Shown: in pieces, positions 47,901 through 49,993 of the stretch | Layout of the letters: each line of letters starts with the position of its first letter | Numbering within the stretch: position 1 is the stretch's first letter | NCBI RefSeq assembly: GCF_009789225.1 | Contig: NZ_WSTA01000022.1 | Location: forward strand, 1 to 49,993 | Length of the DNA: 49,993 nucleotides | DNA from: Agromyces seonyuensis | GTDB lineage: Bacteria > Actinomycetota > Actinomycetes > Actinomycetales > Microbacteriaceae | Direction of reading: 5' to 3' | The notes under the pieces: generated by a model | Told to the model about the DNA's origin: nothing | The model's database searches: none | The model's input: only the letters and a program-made list of their open reading frames with translations | Made by a program: the position numbers and the translations under genes

Positions 47901-49236
47901 CGCCGGCCTCGCCGACCGCATCGCGCAGCATCAGTTCGACGAGTCCGGGTTCGAGGCGCAGACCCGCGCGGCGGGCGGGCTCCTCGATCGCCGCGCGCTC
48001 GGCGGCGGGGCTCATCGGCCCGACGAGGTGCACGCCCTCCGCCACGAGCGGTGCGAGCTCGGGCAGGGCCGCGCAGTCGTCGAGGAAGTCGGAGCGCACG
48101 ACGAGCACGACGGTGGCGCCTGCGGCGGCCGTGCGGGCGATCGCGGCGGCTGCGGCGCCGGCATCGACGTCGGCGGAGTGGAAGACCTCCTCGAACTGGT
48201 CGACGACGACGACGTCGGCCCGTCGGGCGCCCTCGGTGGCGACCCGGAGCCGGAGGTCGAGGTCGCGACCCGGTGCGAGCACGAGCACCCGGTCGCCGCG
48301 TCGGCGGAGCGCCGGCACCATCCCGGCGCGGACGAGCGAGGACTTGCCGCTGCCGGAGGCACCCGAGACCGCGAGGAAGTCGGCGTTCGCCAGGCGGGAG
48401 AGTGCTACCGCCACGTCGGCGTCGCGGCCGAAGAAGTCCGCCTCGTCCGCCTCGCCGAACGGCGCCAGGCCGCGGTACGGGCAGCTCTCCGCCGGGGCCG
48501 GCGGCAGCGCGGTGTGCTCGAGGGAGGCGTCGTGCCGGAGGACCGCGACCTCGAGCGCCGTGAGCTCCTCGCCGGGCTCGACGCCGAGCTCGTCGGCGAG
48601 ACGCGTGCGCGCCGCCCGGATCGCGGCGAGCGCGTCGGACTGCCGACCGCTGCGGTACAGGGCGGTCGCGAGCAGCGCCCACCGCGCCTCCCGCAGCGGC
48701 GCTTCGCGGACGAGCCGTTCGGCGTCGGCGACGGCGGAGGAGTGCTCGCCCTGCCGCAGCGCGGCCCGGAGGCGGACCTCCTCGAGGTCCATCCGCACCT
48801 CGGTCAGCCGCTCCGCCTCGACGGCGGCCGCCGGCCAGCTCGCGAGATCCGCGTAGGGGATGCCGCGCCAGAGCGCGAGGGCGCGATCGGCCGCATCGAG
48901 GCTGCGGGCGGGGTCGTCCGCCAGATGCTCGCGGGCGGCACGCGCGTACCGCTCGAAGCGCCGGGCGTCGATCGAGTCGGGGTCGATCCGGAGCGCATAG
49001 CCCTCGGGAGTCGTCTCGACGCTCTCGCGCCCGATCGCGGCGCGCACGCGGGCGATCGACGCCTGGAGCTGCTTCGGCCAGGTGCCCGGCGGGCGTTCGC
49101 CCCAGAGCGCATCGGCGAGTTCGTCGGTGGAGACCGGGCGGTCCGGCACGAGCGCGAGCACGGCGAGCACGGTCCGCTCCCGCGGACTGAGTTTCGCCCC
49201 CTCGACGGCGAGCGGACCGAAGACCCGCATGACCAT
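44974..49236 (-). CDS. SARP-type regulator with STAND ATPase, one membrane helix and beta-propeller
   Basis: The 1420-residue protein has, in order: an OmpR-like winged helix (1-90, MRVFGPLAVEG, LSPRERTVLAVLALVPDRPVS), a BTAD helical domain (95-245, ALALWRGIPYADL, LYRSGRQSDALAAIRAAR), and an nSTAND ATPase (about 265-600) with Walker [11 protein letters not shown] (K298) and Walker B VVVVDQFEEVF. Then come a basic stretch RRDRRQNRR, one membrane helix (656-678, LTALLAAAGVLIVLLVTAG), and a WD40-like region of about 730 residues. The first parts resemble AfsR-type activators. The helix would place the propeller outside the cell. ATG 49236 or 49230 are both possible; no clear ribosome site. Confidence 0.85.
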   Translation of the reverse strand: MVMRVFGPLAVEGAKLSPRERTVLAVLALVPDRPVSTDELADALWGERPPGTWPKQLQASIARVRAAIGRESVETTPEGYALRIDPDSIDARRFERYARAAREHLADDPARSLDAADRALALWRGIPYADLASWPAAAVEAERLTEVRMDLEEVRLRAALRQGEHSSAVADAERLVREAPLREARWALLATALYRSGRQSDALAAIRAARTRLADELGVEPGEELTALEVAVLRHDASLEHTALPPAPAESCPYRGLAPFGEADEADFFGRDADVAVALSRLANADFLAVSGASGSGKSSLVRAGMVPALRRRGDRVLVLAPGRDLDLRLRVATEGARRADVVVVDQFEEVFHSADVDAGAAAAAIARTAAAGATVVLVVRSDFLDDCAALPELAPLVAEGVHLVGPMSPAAERAAIEEPARRAGLRLEPGLVELMLRDAVGEAGALPHLSHALAETWLRREGATLTVAGYEASGGISGAIAQSAEQAYAELAPEDRHVCRAMFLRLIAPSEDGAPVRRRVPLTTLQTDDAHARVLALLTAHRLVSTGEDVVDVAHEAVATAWPRLRTWLAEDAEGARTIAAIAAAATDWDAAGRSPDDLYRGARLEAAEEWRANAPRDLIRLEQEFLDASVRESTEESLRLAERARRDRRQNRRLTALLAAAGVLIVLLVTAGTAVVQTSQDARTQRDRASIEALVATALALRSTELEVAALLAAEAYRREPDDPRTRSGLTAVLQAAGGLLGNATVPTEGRIFGSTIPGRDGTALVVDEDGPDGLRDTVTGELLDEVDLGFEPGPVDLGPYPLVAVSGDGRIGAVLWPAKTQDRGVTRYGTSPQSDLVAFDLGTGERVLEPLRLQAGTGALALSQDGATIAVADARDGSTWLVSTAGGAPRRVAGEHPVDLDHDSSVASAVFDADGDLLVGRLDDRIDVIDPVAARVADVIRVPESTANLAMALGPSGVVVASGDAGVVAVDPAAASVRWTNGDDAVTAPPCTSVAIAEPWGRALCGTRFGRITALDLADGAPLADAGLGPVNGEVGVLSTSADGLVVTAISTDDPVLSRWRLDGDGPGRRLVAAGRMLVGGYSFEGSGVLTAPIATRAPEDRNNPWADAPWAGVAVTDTATGGTGAPFDVPLANAVWAHGRRVLFRDPAAGVVRIVSAETGEDVAEPHWGLVGAFTSAEDELIHAVRFDGRIQDLDPVDGSKVGEPWAVRGGEGPQGGTGMPLSLAAARGSDLIAVTVLGDGQDGDLLERFATVRRDDHSLVDLRFVDFREHAMAADGEVIALEGDQMIRYALDPFERTGSIPGSASALAAPSVTRDADTMAVTALDGTVLMFDTATGIRIGDPFRSDLGVFAPAVLRSDGLELAVSTADGVVVWDLDPERQLEAVCRLAGRGFTATEQRTYNADGDAVSSACGFDG

Positions 49237-49288
49237 GCCCGCATCGTCCAACGCCCGATCCGGGGCGTCAACGCCGGGGTGCCAGGAC

Positions 49289-49329
49289 GCATACCGACCG
49301 CATACCGCTGCGTCGACGGATGCATACCG
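49289..49329. promoter_or_regulatory. GCATACCG direct repeats, predicted SARP binding site
   Basis: GCATACCG occurs at 49289-49296, 49300-49307 and 49322-49329. The spacings are 11 and 22 bp, with a degraded copy (CGTCGACG) in the missing slot. Direct repeats with 11-bp steps are what SARP regulators bind. The last copy ends 8 bp before GAACCT (49338-49343), a possible -10 that lies 6 nt before the lipoprotein ATG; this is the spacing usual for SARP-activated promoters. Confidence 0.75.
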
Positions 49330-49349
49330 GCGCGTCCGAACCTCGGGGC

Positions 49350-49661
49350 ATGAACACGACACGCACCACCCAGAAACTGATCGCCCTCACCTCCGCGACC
49401 GGGCTCGTCCTGGTCCTCTCCGCCTGCGGCGCGCAGACCGAGGATGCCCAGACCGCCGTCTCCGTCGAAGACCACAACGTCCAGGTCCTGGGCGGCGCCG
49501 ATCGCTACGTGCACAGCCTGGAGACGCAGGCCCGGATGAACCGCGGGAACGGACTCGTCTCGACCGCGGACCACCTGGAGATCGTCGAGGACACCGCCGA
49601 GCGCTACGTCCAGAGCCTCCTGACGCTCCACGAGATGGCCGTCGACGAGGCCGAGGACTGA
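49350..49661 (+). CDS. Small lipoprotein, divergent from the SARP regulator
   Basis: The 103-residue protein starts MNTTRTTQKLIALTSATG, has a hydrophobic core and the lipobox LSAC (C26 would be lipid-modified). The mature part is acidic and mostly helical (VEDHNVQVLGGADRYVHSLE, then STADHLEIVEDTAERYVQSL), with two similar segments that contain the shared motif RYV(H/Q)SL. I recognise no family. No ribosome site precedes the ATG, in keeping with a leaderless start. Its promoter carries the predicted SARP repeats, so it is probably a target and perhaps a partner of the regulator's outer domain. Confidence 0.75.
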   Translation: MNTTRTTQKLIALTSATGLVLVLSACGAQTEDAQTAVSVEDHNVQVLGGADRYVHSLETQARMNRGNGLVSTADHLEIVEDTAERYVQSLLTLHEMAVDEAED

Positions 49662-49817
49662 CGCACTCGGCCGCGACCTCGCCCTCGCCCGGCTTGAGGC
49701 GCACGCCGGGCGCGGTGCCGGCACGGACGCCGCGCCTCCGGCGACGGACACGCGACGTTCCCCCGACACGGACCCGGGCGACGCCGTCCGTTCACCGGGG
49801 GCGCCGAGCCTGCAAGG
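49662..49817. other. Short intergenic stretch
   Basis: Nothing clear is seen between the lipoprotein gene and the next start. Confidence 0.4.
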
Positions 49818-49993
49818 GTGATCTCGTCACGGCGCCCTCGCGGCGCATCCGACCTCACCGTCCTGCTCATCGCGCTCGCCGCGGCCGCCGTGCTCCTCGG
49901 GACCGCGCCGCCCGTCGCGGCGCAGCCGTCGGCCGTCGGGGCATCCTCGTCGGCGCCCGCGCCCGCATCGGCGCCCGCAGCAGCGTCGCCCGC
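49818..49993 (+). CDS. Exported protein, N-terminal part (cut by window end)
   Basis: From GTG 49818 the frame is open to the window end. It reads VISSRRPRGASDLTVLLIAL and a hydrophobic stretch ending TAPPVAAQPSAVG, then an alanine/serine/proline-rich linker. This is a typical signal peptide (cleavage after VAA or AAQ) or N-terminal membrane helix. The function cannot be told. It follows the lipoprotein gene on the same strand at 156 nt distance. Confidence 0.6.
   Translation, partial: MISSRRPRGASDLTVLLIALAAAAVLLGTAPPVAAQPSAVGASSSAPAPASAPAAASP

Noticed and set aside
45676-49353. 1225-residue plus-strand open frame
   Set aside because: Shadow of the SARP regulator; low-complexity Arg/Gly/Glu composition and no motifs.

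Overview
The window is very GC-rich, with codons almost always ending in G or C. The gene set points to an actinobacterium of the Microbacteriaceae type: a C50 carotenoid cluster (idi-crtE-crtB-crtI-crtYe-crtYf-crtEb), prfB-ftsE-ftsX-smpB followed by ssrA, a fused otsA-otsB, a bioY-M-N transporter, and a SARP/STAND regulator. This placement is inferred from gene content, not from a database comparison.

Layout. Positions 1-1315 are a damaged left edge: the start of an IS3-type transposase gene, a beheaded reading frame, a decayed phage-like fragment, the tail of a broken TadE-like gene and an intact TadG-like gene. At 1343-8325 a small membrane protein and a MarR regulator diverge from a seven-gene carotenoid operon in which every gene overlaps the next by 4 nt. 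At 8384-13099 lie prfB, ftsEX, smpB and a tyrosine phosphatase. A minus-strand block at 13153-17395 (SIMPL-domain protein, GT4 glycosyltransferase, GH92 mannosidase) separates smpB from its partner RNA ssrA (17600-17968). tRNA-Lys and several single genes follow.

At 20046-23888 the minus strand holds a DUF457-like membrane protein, hisN and the biotin transporter genes bioN, bioM and bioY, with a perfect 26-bp palindrome upstream of bioY. Positions 23973-24817 hold a repeat copy and two small minus-strand genes. At 24869-30598 is an efflux-like cassette: TetR with two operator copies, an MMPL transporter with an extra C-terminal domain resembling a dead ABC ATPase, and a YhgE/Pip protein. A repeat array fills 30802-31165. 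After it come a TIM-barrel isomerase, trehalose synthesis (otsAB) and the branched-chain amino acid genes ilvD, ilvB, ilvN and ilvC. Positions 40143-44885 encode a 1580-residue secreted nuclease/5'-nucleotidase with chitin-binding-type modules. The right end holds a 1420-residue SARP-STAND-propeller regulator with one membrane segment, divergent from a 103-residue lipoprotein gene, and the start of another exported protein.

Three points stand out. First, many genes seem to be transcribed without a leader: a TAnnnT -10 hexamer lies only 6-10 nt before the start codon. Second, one repeat family (GGTCGAG...TCTCGAGACC) occurs between genes in three places and supplies the C-terminal codons and stop of two proteins. 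Third, the most novel candidates are the MMPL-pseudo-ABC/YhgE cassette and the membrane-tethered SARP regulator, whose divergent promoter carries GCATACCG repeats spaced by 11 and 22 bp.
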